DNA of 64,000 nt. Origin: Methylococcus sp. EFPC2 (GTDB lineage Bacteria; Pseudomonadota; Gammaproteobacteria; Methylococcales; Methylococcaceae). A program made the translations under genes and the position numbers. Below the pieces are notes generated by a model. That model made no database searches. It was given only the letters and a program-made list of their open reading frames with translations, and was not told the origin of the DNA. The stretch lies in assembly GCF_016925495.1 (NCBI RefSeq), contig NZ_CP070491.1, positions 3,224,001 to 3,288,000 on the forward strand. Direction: 5' to 3'. Of the stretch, positions 7,584 to 17,066 are shown piece by piece; position 1 is the stretch's first letter, and each line of letters opens with the position of its first letter.

Positions 7584-10500
7584 TGCTGGCGTCCCTGGTT
7601 CGCTTCGCCCTGCAGCGCGCCGGGCTGATCGTCGCGCTCGCGCTGGTCCTGCTGGCCTACGGCGGCTATCTGCTGCGCACGAGCAGCCTGGACATCTTCC
7701 CCGAATTCGCCGGCAAACGGGTGATCGTGCAGACCGAAGCGCCGGGCCTTACGCCGGAGCAGGTCGAACTGCTGGTGACTCAGCCCATAGAGCGCAGCCT
7801 GGCCGGCCTGCTGGGCCTGGAATCGATACGCTCGGAGTCGCTACAGGGCCTGTCGGTCGTGACCGTGCTGTTCGACGACGACAGCGACCAATACCGCGAC
7901 CGGCAAATGGTGAGCGAGCGCCTGGCGCTGCTGACCGGCCTATTGCCGCCGGGCGCCGGCCCGCCGGTGGTCACGCCGCTGTCCTCGTCTTCCGCCACGG
8001 TGATGACCCTGGGCCTGACCTCCTCGCGCGTCGATCTGATGGAGCTGCGCGCCCAGGCCGACTGGACCCTGGTGCCGCGTCTCATGGCCGTGCCGGGCGT
8101 CGCCGACGTCAACGTGTTCGGCGGCGAGATCAAGCAATGGCAGATCCAGCTCGACCCGGAAAAACTGCGCCGCCTGGATCTGAGCGTGGACGAGGTGCTG
8201 CGCGCCGCGGAAAAGGCCGCCGGCATGCCCGGCGCGGGCTTCGTGGAAAACGGCAACCAGCGCATCAGCCTGCGCGTGGCCGGCCTGCCGGACGACGTCG
8301 AGAGCCTGCGCCAGGTCGCGGTGCGCCAGCGCGACGGCGTCACCGTCAAGCTGGGCGATATCGCCACCCTCGCCGCCGCACCCAGGCCCCCGATCGGCGC
8401 GGCCTCGGTCGGCGCCGAACCGGGCGTGGTGCTGATGGTGATAGGCCAGTACGGCGCGAATACCCTGAGCGTTTCCCGCGCGGTGGAATCCGCCCTGGCG
8501 GAACTGGAGCCCGCGCTGGCGAAGCAGGATATCCGCCTGCATCCGCATCTATTCCGCCCGGCCGACTACATCGAACGCTCGCTCTCCAATCTGAGCGGCC
8601 ATCTGCTGATCGGCGGCTTCCTGGTGGTGCTGGTGCTCTACGCCTTTTTGTTCGACGTGCGCACCGCCTTCATCTCGGCGCTGGCCATCCCCTTGTCGCT
8701 GCTGGGCGCCGTCATCGTCCTGCTGGAACTGGGCGTCAACCTCAACATCATGATCCTCGGCGGGCTGGCCATCGCCCTGGGCGAAGTGGTGGACGACGCC
8801 ATCATCGACACCGAAAACATCTTCCGCCGGCTGCGGGAAAACCGTGCCTCGGCTAAGCCCAAGCAAGCCCTGACGGTGGTATTGAAAGCCTCGCTGGAAG
8901 TGCGCGGCTCGGTGGTCTACGCCAGCTTCATCGTCGCGCTCAGCTTCATCCCGCTGCTCACCCTGGAAGGCGTGGCCGGCCGGCTGTTCGCCCCGCTGGG
9001 CCAGGCCTACATCCTGGCCATATTGATGTCGCTGCTGACCGCGCTGACCGTGACGCCGGCGCTGTGCTACCTGCTGCTGGCCCGGCGCACGAGCAATCCC
9101 GAAGAGCCGCCGCTGATCCGCCTGCTGAGCCCGCTCTATGCCCGCCTGCTGCGCCGCGTCACCGGCGCACCGGGCAGGGTGATGCTGTTCAGCGCCCTGA
9201 GCTGCGTGGTCGGTCTGGCTTTCGCGCCCGGCCTGGGCGGCGAGTTCCTGCCACAACTGCGCGAGGGACATTTCATCGTGCATACCAGCAGCCTGCCCGG
9301 AACCTCGCTGACGGAATCCTTGCGCGTCGGCGGGCGGCTGACCGAACAGTTCCGCGCCATCCCCGGCGTGGAATCGACCTCGCAATGGGCCGGGCGTGCC
9401 GAACGCGGCGCCGACACCTATGGCAGCCATTACAGCGAATACGAGGTGAGGCTGAGCCCCAAGCTCGACGGCGCCGGCCAGCAGGCGGTGCTCGACGGCC
9501 TGCGGGACATATTGGGGGAATTTCCCGGCATCCAGTTCGAGGCCAATACCTTCCTGACCGAGCGGGTGGACGAAACCCTGTCCGGCTACACCGCCCCGGT
9601 GGCGGTGAACCTCTACGGCAGCGACCTGGCCGAGCTGGACGCCAAGGCCTTGCAGGTCGCGGCCCTGATGCGCGGAATAGAAGGCGCGGCCGGCGTGCAG
9701 GTACGCTCCCCGCCCGGCGCACCCTTGCTGCAGGTGCGGCCGAATCTGGACGCCTTGTCCGCGCTGGGCATCCGCCCGCTGGAGCTGGCCGACGTCATCC
9801 AGGTGGGCTACGAAGGCCGCGTCGTCGGCAAGATATACGAGCAGCAGCGCTACCACGAACTGAGCGTGATCCTGCCGCCCGCACAGCGCCGCCAGCCCGA
9901 CGGCGTCGCCGCCCTGCCGCTGCGCAGCGCGGCGGGACAATGGCTGGATTTGGGGCAGGTGGCCGACATCCAGCAGACCGGCGGGCGCTACAACATCCTG
10001 CATCGCGGCGGCCGGCGCTTGCAGACCGTCACCTGCGCCGTGGTGGGGCGCGATCTGGACGGATTCCTCGAGGAATTGAAAGAACGCCTGAAGCAGGACA
10101 TCGACCTCGGCCCCGGCCTTTATCCGGAGCTGACCGGCGCGGCGGTCGAACAGGGCGAGGCGAGGCGCAAGCTCACCGTCCACGCCCTGCTGGCCGGAGC
10201 GGGCATACTCGCCCTGATCTACCTGGCCATCGGCAGCCTGCGCCACACCTGGCTCACCGTCATCAACCTGCCTTTTTCACTGCTGGGCGGCGTGCTGGCC
10301 GCGCTGACCACCGGCGCCAGCCTGTCGCTGGGCGCCATGGTCGGCTTCGTCACCCTGTTCGGCATCACCGTGCGCAACGCCATCATGCTGATTTCCCACT
10401 ACCGCCATCTGGTGCAAAAGGAAGGCCTGCCCTGGGAAATGGCCACGGCGATACGCGGGGCGCGCGAGCGGCTGCCTTCCATCCTCATGACCGCGCTGGT

Positions 10501-10687
10501 CACCGCGCTGGCCATGCTGCCCATCGCCGTCGACAGCGACAACCCAGGCCGCGAAATCATGGGCCCCATGGCTGCCATCATCATCGGCGGCCTGATTTCA
10601 TCGACCCTGCTCAACCTGCTGGTGTTGCCGGCGGTCTTGTGGCGGTTCGGCCGGTTCGAGGCCCGCGCCTTGCCCAAGCAGCCCTAG
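7583..10687 (+). CDS. RND efflux permease, heavy-metal (CusA/CzcA-like) type
   Basis: This is a 1034-residue inner-membrane pump. TM1 is at about 10-30, a large periplasmic porter domain follows, then TM2-6 beginning near residue 335. The TM4 region reads IALGEVVDDAIIDTENI, where the paired aspartates match the proton-relay acids of heavy-metal RND pumps. A second half repeats this plan and ends with TM segments around FGITVRNAIMLISHY and LLNLLVLPAVLW. The start ATG overlaps the adaptor's stop codon. The sequence fits metal or cation export across the envelope, but the specific ion cannot be read from it. An unlinked TolC-like protein would be needed. Confidence 0.9.
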   Translation: MLASLVRFALQRAGLIVALALVLLAYGGYLLRTSSLDIFPEFAGKRVIVQTEAPGLTPEQVELLVTQPIERSLAGLLGLESIRSESLQGLSVVTVLFDDDSDQYRDRQMVSERLALLTGLLPPGAGPPVVTPLSSSSATVMTLGLTSSRVDLMELRAQADWTLVPRLMAVPGVADVNVFGGEIKQWQIQLDPEKLRRLDLSVDEVLRAAEKAAGMPGAGFVENGNQRISLRVAGLPDDVESLRQVAVRQRDGVTVKLGDIATLAAAPRPPIGAASVGAEPGVVLMVIGQYGANTLSVSRAVESALAELEPALAKQDIRLHPHLFRPADYIERSLSNLSGHLLIGGFLVVLVLYAFLFDVRTAFISALAIPLSLLGAVIVLLELGVNLNIMILGGLAIALGEVVDDAIIDTENIFRRLRENRASAKPKQALTVVLKASLEVRGSVVYASFIVALSFIPLLTLEGVAGRLFAPLGQAYILAILMSLLTALTVTPALCYLLLARRTSNPEEPPLIRLLSPLYARLLRRVTGAPGRVMLFSALSCVVGLAFAPGLGGEFLPQLREGHFIVHTSSLPGTSLTESLRVGGRLTEQFRAIPGVESTSQWAGRAERGADTYGSHYSEYEVRLSPKLDGAGQQAVLDGLRDILGEFPGIQFEANTFLTERVDETLSGYTAPVAVNLYGSDLAELDAKALQVAALMRGIEGAAGVQVRSPPGAPLLQVRPNLDALSALGIRPLELADVIQVGYEGRVVGKIYEQQRYHELSVILPPAQRRQPDGVAALPLRSAAGQWLDLGQVADIQQTGGRYNILHRGGRRLQTVTCAVVGRDLDGFLEELKERLKQDIDLGPGLYPELTGAAVEQGEARRKLTVHALLAGAGILALIYLAIGSLRHTWLTVINLPFSLLGGVLAALTTGASLSLGAMVGFVTLFGITVRNAIMLISHYRHLVQKEGLPWEMATAIRGARERLPSILMTALVTALAMLPIAVDSDNPGREIMGPMAAIIIGGLISSTLLNLLVLPAVLWRFGRFEARALPKQP

Positions 10688-10692
10688 CAAAC

Positions 10693-10717
10693 AAGCCCGG
10701 GGCCGAGCGGGCTTTCT
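10693..10717 (+). terminator. Probable intrinsic terminator after the RND gene
   Basis: A seven-base-pair stem AAGCCCG/CGGGCTT with an eight-base loop starts six bases after the RND stop codon and is followed by TCT, a short T-poor tail. It is plausible as a modest intrinsic terminator separating the RND operon from the lipoprotein gene. Confidence 0.6.
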
Positions 10718-10780
10718 GGCATTTACCCGTAGCCCCGGTATATTAGGGCGACGCCGTTTAACCGACCGAGATCGAGGACC

Positions 10781-11224
10781 ATGAACAAGCTCAAAATAGT
10801 ATCGACTCCCCTCGCCGCCGTGTTTGCCGCATCCCTATTGGCCGGATGTTCCTTTTCCAAAAGCTCGGAAAGCTCCTCGGACAGCTCCAAGGGCCTGTTC
10901 ACCCTGACATCCAGTTCGCTGGAATCGAGCTCCGACTCCTCGGAAACCAAAGGGGAAAAATACGAGAAGGACGTCGCCGACTACACGGCGGAGTTCGTGG
11001 TTTCGTCCAGTGGCGACCTCGACAGTTTCAGGGACAAGCTGGGTAAGCTCGCGGAGCGGAACGGCATCACCGACTGGGAGAACGACCACGCCACCTATGT
11101 CGGCATAGGCCGCGGCCTGCACAAGGCCAAGCTCGGCAAGCCGCAAGTCTCCGCATTCACGGAAAGCCTGGGCGGCGAGGACCCGATGAAAAGGAAGGCG
11201 ATCGAAGAAGGCCTGAGCAAATAA
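10781..11224 (+). CDS. Putative lipoprotein, serine-rich
   Basis: A 147-residue protein with a lipoprotein signal: a basic N-terminus, a hydrophobic core and the lipobox LLAGC with Cys23 as the lipidated residue. A linker of about 35 residues is extremely rich in Ser (SSESSSDSSK and similar runs). The C-terminal domain contains DYTAEFVV, GDLDSFRDKLGKLAERNGITDW and HATYVGIGRGLHKAKL. I recognise this only as an uncharacterised lipoprotein type. The +2 residue is Ser, which predicts outer-membrane sorting. It is followed 26 bp later by the large exported protein gene. Confidence 0.75.
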   Translation: MNKLKIVSTPLAAVFAASLLAGCSFSKSSESSSDSSKGLFTLTSSSLESSSDSSETKGEKYEKDVADYTAEFVVSSSGDLDSFRDKLGKLAERNGITDWENDHATYVGIGRGLHKAKLGKPQVSAFTESLGGEDPMKRKAIEEGLSK

Positions 11225-11250
11225 GGCCCGCCTCCAGAGATCATCCGGAC

Positions 11251-13182
11251 ATGCGCTTTTCCCGGCGGCTCGCGCGCGCCTGTCCGGCATTCATCCTGAC
11301 TTTGTCGCTGTGCCTGCCCGGCCCTACGCTCGGCGCCTCCGGCACGTTCGAATTCCTCTACATCAACGCCAACGAGGGCTCGGCCAGCGGCGGCCACGCG
11401 GCCATCCGCTTCGGCGACGAGGTCTTCCATTTTCAGCATGTGCCGCCGGGACTGTTGCGCATCGCCAAGGAAAGTTACGGCCGCTTCCGCTTCGAATACG
11501 GTGACCGGGAAAACCGGACGATCCGTGTCCATCGCATCGAGGCCCCGGAAGAAACCGTCGCCTGGCTCGACGCAACCTTCAACCGGCGCCTGCTCATCCA
11601 GGACGAACACTACGCCGCGCTCGACGCCATGGACGAAGATATCCGCCTGCTGGACGCCCTGCTGGCGGCCCCTCCCCGGACGGTCGAGCTGAAGGGCCTG
11701 GGTTATTTCCACACCCGGCCCAAGCAGACCGGCCCGCAACCGATGCCAGCGGAAGCGCCGAGCGCCTCCGATTCGACGCGCCGACTGCATGCGGCCGCCG
11801 CCTCGCTTTACGGCCAGAATTTCCTGGCCCGAAAACGGCAGGAAACCCGGGCCCGCTTGCTGGCCCTCGGGCCGGTGTCGTCCGGCCCGGCCGCGTCGGA
11901 AATGGCGGAGGACCGTTTCTCGCCCGCCGGCTATTCCTTTTCTCAACGCTATGCCGATGCCTTGACCGACCTCGCCGCCCTGGACGTGCTGGAGCAGGGC
12001 AGAGCGCCATGCCCCGACGCGATCCTCCAGCCGGACAGCCCCGAATTTCGGCTCAGCCGCGCGGCGCTCGCAGCGCTCGAAAATTACCGGCAAACACTGA
12101 CTGGGGACTTGCTCGGCCTGTTGCGTAGCGAGCGCGCCGACTGGGGCTATCCCTTCCTGGTCGGACTGGCGCGCCTGCATGCCCTGGATCGCTCCATCGC
12201 GACCGGCCGTCTGGCGATACTCGACCGCTTCCAGGCCGGCGGGGGGACCGCCGCGAACGAAGAGGCAGGCGGCGGAGTCAAGGCCGGCCTGCTCGATCAG
12301 GCCCGAGCGGTTTATGCGTCGGCCCAATCGGAGCTGACGGGTGGGCAAGCGCCGGACGAACGCCGCTATGCCCGGCTCGAAGAATCCGCCAATCTGTTTC
12401 TCGAAATACGCCAGAGCCTGGCCCAAGCCCGTCCGATCCGCCCCCTGCCGGCCGGCGCCACACCCGCCCGCGCCGCGCCCGCCGGTGTGATCGCGCTGCC
12501 GCTTGCGGCCGGCCAGCTCGCGGCTTATCGGCTATCCCTCGCGGCGGAGAGGGACGCCTACACCGCCAAGCTGATGTCCCTGTACGCTTACAAGCTGATA
12601 AGCCGCAACTGCGTGACGGAGATCTTCCGCGTCATCAATGGAGCCATCGCCGGACGGCTGGACGAAAACGGCGGAGCCGACGCCCCGGACGCAAAACTGG
12701 CGCGCGTGCGGGCCGAATCAGAACGGCTGTTGGGCGGCTATGTCGATGAAACCGGCGCGAACCTAGTCCCCTTCGTCGCCTACGCAAGCGTGGGGGACGC
12801 TTATCGCGTGCGCTCCAGCGCCGATCTGCCGGCCTACCGTGACGTCTACCTATCGCAGGAGTATCGCCGGGCCGCACCCTGGCTGGTCAATCTGCAGGAA
12901 TCCAACGTGCTGAGCTCGGCGATTTATCGCTGGCACGGCGACGACGCGGCCTTTCTGTTTTTCACCCAGGACACCGTGTGGAACCGGCCCCTGCTCGGCA
13001 GCATCAATCTGGCCGTCGCGCTGGGGCAAACCCTGACCGGCCTGCTCGCCCTGCCCTGGGATTCCGGGGAAAACCTGCGGCTGAGCCTGAAAGGCGTGTT
13101 CGTCAGCATCCCGGAACTGTTTTTCTTCAATATCCGCAAAGGCTCGTTTCCCTACCTCACGCGGATGAGTCCGGGCAGTTGA
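11251..13182 (+). CDS. Large exported protein with Lnb/DUF4105-like papain-type active-site pattern
   Basis: A 643-residue protein with a signal peptide (about 1-29). The mature N-terminus reads FEFLYINANEGSASGGHAAIRFG, with His49 in a GGHxAxRxG context. A distant block LYAYKLISRNCVTEIFRVI supplies Cys454 in an RNC(A/V)T context. This order and wording resemble DUF4105 proteins, which include the lipoprotein acyltransferase Lnb and belong to the permuted NlpC/P60 (papain-like) superfamily. Membership here is my inference from motifs; the middle of the protein is unlike anything I recognise. A late hydrophobic segment (INLAVALGQTLTGLLALPW) may touch the membrane. Enzymatic thiol chemistry in the periplasm is expected. 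Confidence 0.55.
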   Translation: MRFSRRLARACPAFILTLSLCLPGPTLGASGTFEFLYINANEGSASGGHAAIRFGDEVFHFQHVPPGLLRIAKESYGRFRFEYGDRENRTIRVHRIEAPEETVAWLDATFNRRLLIQDEHYAALDAMDEDIRLLDALLAAPPRTVELKGLGYFHTRPKQTGPQPMPAEAPSASDSTRRLHAAAASLYGQNFLARKRQETRARLLALGPVSSGPAASEMAEDRFSPAGYSFSQRYADALTDLAALDVLEQGRAPCPDAILQPDSPEFRLSRAALAALENYRQTLTGDLLGLLRSERADWGYPFLVGLARLHALDRSIATGRLAILDRFQAGGGTAANEEAGGGVKAGLLDQARAVYASAQSELTGGQAPDERRYARLEESANLFLEIRQSLAQARPIRPLPAGATPARAAPAGVIALPLAAGQLAAYRLSLAAERDAYTAKLMSLYAYKLISRNCVTEIFRVINGAIAGRLDENGGADAPDAKLARVRAESERLLGGYVDETGANLVPFVAYASVGDAYRVRSSADLPAYRDVYLSQEYRRAAPWLVNLQESNVLSSAIYRWHGDDAAFLFFTQDTVWNRPLLGSINLAVALGQTLTGLLALPWDSGENLRLSLKGVFVSIPELFFFNIRKGSFPYLTRMSPGS

Positions 13183-13373
13183 GCCCTGCAACGATGGAAG
13201 CCGGGGAAGCTCCGATAGCGTTCTGTCCTGGGGCGGCACCAACCCCCTTTAAACCCTGATTAGAATCGAAAGCCGACACCGACCTCCGTCAGGAATTAGG
13301 TATCCTGTTTCCGCCACCCCGCACCGCGAACCGCTCCCCGGATCAAAATCGAGATCGAAACGCCGACGCCCCC

Positions 13374-14081
13374 ATGCAACAAGAACTTCGCAAAATCCAG
13401 ATCACCCCCGACATTCGGATTTCGTCGGTCTGGGCCAGACCCGACGATTACCGGGGAGCGGAGGGGAGCGCCGTCATCCTGGCCCATGGGGCCGGGAACG
13501 ACATGGATCATCCGTTCATGAGCCATTTCCATCAGGCCTTCGCCGAAGCCGGTTTGCTCAGCGTGAAGTTCAACTTTCCGTACAAGGAACTGGGCCGCAA
13601 GGCGCCGGACCGGATGCCCTTGCTGGAGGACACCTGGCGGGCGGTGATACGCGCGGTGCGGGAAGACGCGCAACTGGCGCCGAAAAATCTGTACCTGGCC
13701 GGCAAGAGCATGGGCGGGCGGGTGGCGTCCCATCTGGCGGCGCAGGGGGAGTCGAGCCAGGGGCTGATTTTTCTCGGCTACCCCTTGCATCCCGCCAGAC
13801 AGGTCGACAAGCTTAGGGTGGAACATTGGGCCCGGCTGTCGCTGTCCTGCCCGGTGTTGTTCGTGGAAGGCACGCGGGATGCCTTGTGCGATCTGGACGT
13901 GCTCGAATCCGAACTGCCGCGCATTCCGGCCCCCGTCACCCTGCACCTCATCGATGGCGGTGACCATTCCTTCAAAGTGCCCAAGTTGGCCGGAATAAGC
14001 CAAGGGGATGTGTGGAGTGAGGCGGCCTCGGCGATCACGTCCTGGATCGGCGCCCGTGATACTTGCAACACGGGCGCATGA
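13374..14081 (+). CDS. Alpha/beta hydrolase, KANL3/Tex30-like
   Basis: A 235-residue cytosolic alpha/beta hydrolase. The first strand and oxyanion region are VILAHGAGNDMDHPFM, the nucleophile elbow is LAGKSMGGRV (Ser in GxSxG), and the catalytic His is in DGGDHSFKV near the C-terminus; the acid is probably in VEGTRDALCD. The HGAG.D and GKSMGGR blocks are typical of the KANL3/Tex30 (dienelactone-hydrolase-related) family, whose bacterial substrates are unknown. It lies 190 bp after the large exported protein gene and about 100 bp before the halogenase-like gene. Confidence 0.85.
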   Translation: MQQELRKIQITPDIRISSVWARPDDYRGAEGSAVILAHGAGNDMDHPFMSHFHQAFAEAGLLSVKFNFPYKELGRKAPDRMPLLEDTWRAVIRAVREDAQLAPKNLYLAGKSMGGRVASHLAAQGESSQGLIFLGYPLHPARQVDKLRVEHWARLSLSCPVLFVEGTRDALCDLDVLESELPRIPAPVTLHLIDGGDHSFKVPKLAGISQGDVWSEAASAITSWIGARDTCNTGA

Positions 14082-14179
14082 CGGCGCGTTCGGACGCTCA
14101 CCGTGCCCGCCCGGGTAACCGGCTTCGGCCTGGCGGCCAGGCGCCGCAGAGGTTCTAGACATCTTTGGAGGATCGTGAC

Positions 14180-15457
14180 ATGCGGGAAGAACACTTCGAC
14201 GTGGCGGTGATCGGCGGCGGGCCGGGCGGGGCCAGCGCCGCCACGATCCTGGCCAGGGCCGGAAAACGGGTGGTGCTGTTCGAGCGCAGCCGCTTTCCGC
14301 GCTTCCAGATCGGCGAGTCCCTGCTGCCCGCCGGCTGGGACCTGTGGCGTCGTCTCGGCGTGACCGAGAAGATCGAGGCCGAGGGCTTCACGGTCAAACA
14401 AGGGACCACCTTCGGGATGTTCAACGAAAAGCCCGACGTCGTGCTGCTGACCGCGGAATATCCGGATTACTTCGAGCGGCCTTACACCTATCACGTCGAG
14501 CGGGCCCGCTTCGACGAAATCCTGCTCGACCACGCCGCCGAATGCGGGGTGGAGGTGCGCCAGGAATGGTCGGTGCAGGACGTGCTGTTCGAAGGCGAGC
14601 GGGCCGTCGGCGTGCTGGCCGGTCCCAACGGGGAAACTCCGGCCCCCATCCATGCGCAGGTCGTGGTCGACGCCTCCGGCCGCGCATGCCACATCGCCCG
14701 CAAGCTGGGCTGGCTGCGCCCGCATCCCGAACTCAACAAGATCGCCCACTACTCCCACTTTACCGGCGCCTTCCGGCGCGACCCGCACGACGTCGTCTCC
14801 GTCGGCGAGGTGATCGAAGACTCGGTCACCACCGATATCCACACCATCGAGGGCGGCTGGCTCTGGTACATACCGCTGAAGAACGGCATCACCAGCGTCG
14901 GGGCCGTGCTGGACGCCCGTTTCGCCAAAACCCTGGGCGCCGCGCCGCAGGAGCGCTTCGACCGGGCGGTGCAAAGCTGCGACTGCGTGCGGGAATGGAT
15001 GAAGGATGCGCGACAGGCGATGGAGTTGAAAACCGTCTCCTCCATCGCCTATATGAACGATTGCTTCCACGGGGCCGGTTTCGTGCTGGTGGGCGACGCG
15101 TCGATGTTCATCGACCCGGTGTTCTCCGCGGGCGTGACCCTGGCCCTCCGGGGCGGCGTGTATGCGGCCGACGCGATACTCGACGGCTTTGCCCACGGCA
15201 ACGATTTCAGCGCCGCGAGGCTCGGCGCCTACGAGGACCGCATCCGCGAGCCGATGGAGCGGATCTTCAAGATGATCTACAACTGGTACCGCATCCTGGA
15301 CCAGAAAGACGCCAACAACATCATCCTCCGCGCCCGCCAGATGCCGATGCTGCGGGAGCGTTTCATCGTCCTGCTGTCCGGGGGATACGACAAGGTGAGC
15401 ATGGCGCAAATCCTCGCAGCGGCGGAGGAGCCGGCATCCACGTATCTGACGGCCTAG
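14180..15457 (+). CDS. FAD-dependent halogenase-like monooxygenase
   Basis: A 425-residue flavoprotein. The ATG at 14180 is preceded by GGAGGA with seven-base spacing, so an in-frame TTG at 14165 is rejected. Residues 8-16 carry the dinucleotide motif GGGPGG. RFPRFQIGESLLP (38-50) and the halogenase motif WxWxIP (W227-L-W229-Y-I-P) match the CmlS/PltA and tryptophan-halogenase superfamily. Lys73 lies where the catalytic lysine of that family is expected. GDASMFIDPVFSAGV is the second FAD block. Many relatives are annotated only as NAD(P)/FAD-dependent oxidoreductases, so halogenation is a reasonable hypothesis rather than a certainty. No obvious carrier protein or biosynthetic partner is adjacent. 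Confidence 0.78.
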   Translation: MREEHFDVAVIGGGPGGASAATILARAGKRVVLFERSRFPRFQIGESLLPAGWDLWRRLGVTEKIEAEGFTVKQGTTFGMFNEKPDVVLLTAEYPDYFERPYTYHVERARFDEILLDHAAECGVEVRQEWSVQDVLFEGERAVGVLAGPNGETPAPIHAQVVVDASGRACHIARKLGWLRPHPELNKIAHYSHFTGAFRRDPHDVVSVGEVIEDSVTTDIHTIEGGWLWYIPLKNGITSVGAVLDARFAKTLGAAPQERFDRAVQSCDCVREWMKDARQAMELKTVSSIAYMNDCFHGAGFVLVGDASMFIDPVFSAGVTLALRGGVYAADAILDGFAHGNDFSAARLGAYEDRIREPMERIFKMIYNWYRILDQKDANNIILRARQMPMLRERFIVLLSGGYDKVSMAQILAAAEEPASTYLTA

Positions 15458-15578
15458 CCGTGCGTCCGCCCAAACGCCCGAAATCCGCCTTGCGCCGGGC
15501 CAATGCCGGCCGCAATGGGCATGAGCAATTTCGTGCGGAGACCCTCGTGCGCCGCTTGAACGCTAAACCGGATAGCTC

Positions 15579-17060
15579 ATGAACCGTCTCGCTGGCTTGG
15601 TGGCGATCGGCGCGCTGCCGGCTTTCTTCGTTCTGGGGTGCGCGAGCTTGCCGCCGCCCGCCCCCTCCGGCAGCCGGGAGGCCGAATGCCTGAGCTTTCT
15701 CGGCGAGATGGACGAGCGGGTGGCCGAGCATGGCGTGGAAGACAGCGGCGCGGCGCGGATCGCGGGCTTTCCCCAATTGCGCATCGACCGTTTCCTGGCC
15801 TCATTCGCCAGTGAGCACCTGGAAGGCGCGGCTTATGTGGCTTGGCTGGAGCGCTTGCGCAAACTGGACGAACGCGCCCGATTGATCGAGCTGAACAATC
15901 TGCCTACCGACGCCGCCCAGCAAGTTCGGGCGCACGCGCCATCCGGACTCACGGTCGAAGCCGCGATCAAGGTTTGCGGCGAGGCGCTGGACAAACGCGA
16001 TCTCGCTACGCTGGCCCGTCGACAGCGGCTGCTGGCGCACGCCGTCGTTCCCGATGCCTATTCCACCTGGCAGCGGGTGCTCGGCCTGTATCCGCTCACG
16101 CGCTGGGCCGCCGTCAACGGCGTTGCACGCTTGCACCGGGAACTGCGTGCGCCCTTCATTTTTCCCCGCCCCGCCCTGCCCGCCGCCGGCCGCCTGGTCC
16201 ACTACGCGCCCGCGCCTGAGGGCGGCCCCGAAGCCGCCGCCGGGATCTTCGATGAATTAGCCGCGGATGCCCTGGGAATTCCGCAACCCAATGAGGCCCA
16301 ACTCGATCGGCTCTATGCGGCGTATGCGCCGGTCTGGGCCGTCGATACGGCGAGCGATGCCGACCGCATCGGGACGGTCCGCCTGGACGCCGCGGGCGTA
16401 CCCCAAGTCGAGGTCAGCGCGCCCGCCGTCTACCGCTGGCTATCCCATGTCCGCTGGGGCGAACGCAGCCTGCTGCAACTCAATTACCTCGCCTGGTTCC
16501 CGGCGCGGCCGCCGGCCAGCCGGCTGGACATCTATGCGGGCCGTTTCGACGGCCTCATCTGGCGCGTGACCCTGGCTCCGGACGGCAGGCCGCTCGCCTA
16601 CGACAGCATCCACCCCTGCGGCTGCTATTACCAGATTTTCCCGGGGGAGGGCGTCCGCGTCGCGCAGCCGAAGGACGGCTCGGAGCCGGTCCTGTCGCCG
16701 GCCGTCATTCCCCTGCTCCAGCCCGGCGAACGTATCGTCATCCATCTTTCCTCGGGCACGCATTTCATCCAGGGCGTCACGCTGGAAACCGGCACTCCGC
16801 CAGCGGCGGCTTATGTCTGGCGGGATTACGACGAGCTGCGCTCGCTGGCGGGCCCGGACGGGCGGCGGCACGGCTTGTTCGGCCCCGACGGGCTGGTGAG
16901 GGAAAGCGAACGGCCCGAGCGCTTCTTGTTCTGGCCCATGGGCATACCCAGCGCCGGCGCGATGCGCCAGCCGGGCAACCACGCCATCGCCTTTCTCGGC
17001 CGGCGGCATTTCGACGATCCCAGGCTGCTGGACAAACTCCTGCGGCCTATCGGCAGGTGA
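15579..17060 (+). CDS. Uncharacterised lipoprotein
   Basis: A 493-residue protein with a lipoprotein signal (hydrophobic 5-18, lipobox VLGC with Cys21; the following Ala predicts outer-membrane destination). I do not recognise the family. Visible features are an SHVRWGERSLLQLNYLAWFP block, DIYAGRFDGLIWRVTL, a CGCYY cysteine cluster after YDSIHP, and a late HAIAFLGRRHFDDPRLL. The concentration of conserved-looking aromatics and His residues in the second half suggests an enzymatic or cofactor-binding domain. It is followed only six bases later by a START-like gene, so the two form an operon. Confidence 0.7.
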   Translation: MNRLAGLVAIGALPAFFVLGCASLPPPAPSGSREAECLSFLGEMDERVAEHGVEDSGAARIAGFPQLRIDRFLASFASEHLEGAAYVAWLERLRKLDERARLIELNNLPTDAAQQVRAHAPSGLTVEAAIKVCGEALDKRDLATLARRQRLLAHAVVPDAYSTWQRVLGLYPLTRWAAVNGVARLHRELRAPFIFPRPALPAAGRLVHYAPAPEGGPEAAAGIFDELAADALGIPQPNEAQLDRLYAAYAPVWAVDTASDADRIGTVRLDAAGVPQVEVSAPAVYRWLSHVRWGERSLLQLNYLAWFPARPPASRLDIYAGRFDGLIWRVTLAPDGRPLAYDSIHPCGCYYQIFPGEGVRVAQPKDGSEPVLSPAVIPLLQPGERIVIHLSSGTHFIQGVTLETGTPPAAAYVWRDYDELRSLAGPDGRRHGLFGPDGLVRESERPERFLFWPMGIPSAGAMRQPGNHAIAFLGRRHFDDPRLLDKLLRPIGR

Positions 17061-17066
17061 TCGGCG

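Noticed and set aside
8549-10246. 565-codon minus-strand open frame inside the RND gene
   Set aside because: Composition is rich in Gln, Ala and His runs typical of reverse frames of GC-rich genes, and it opposes a conserved pump.
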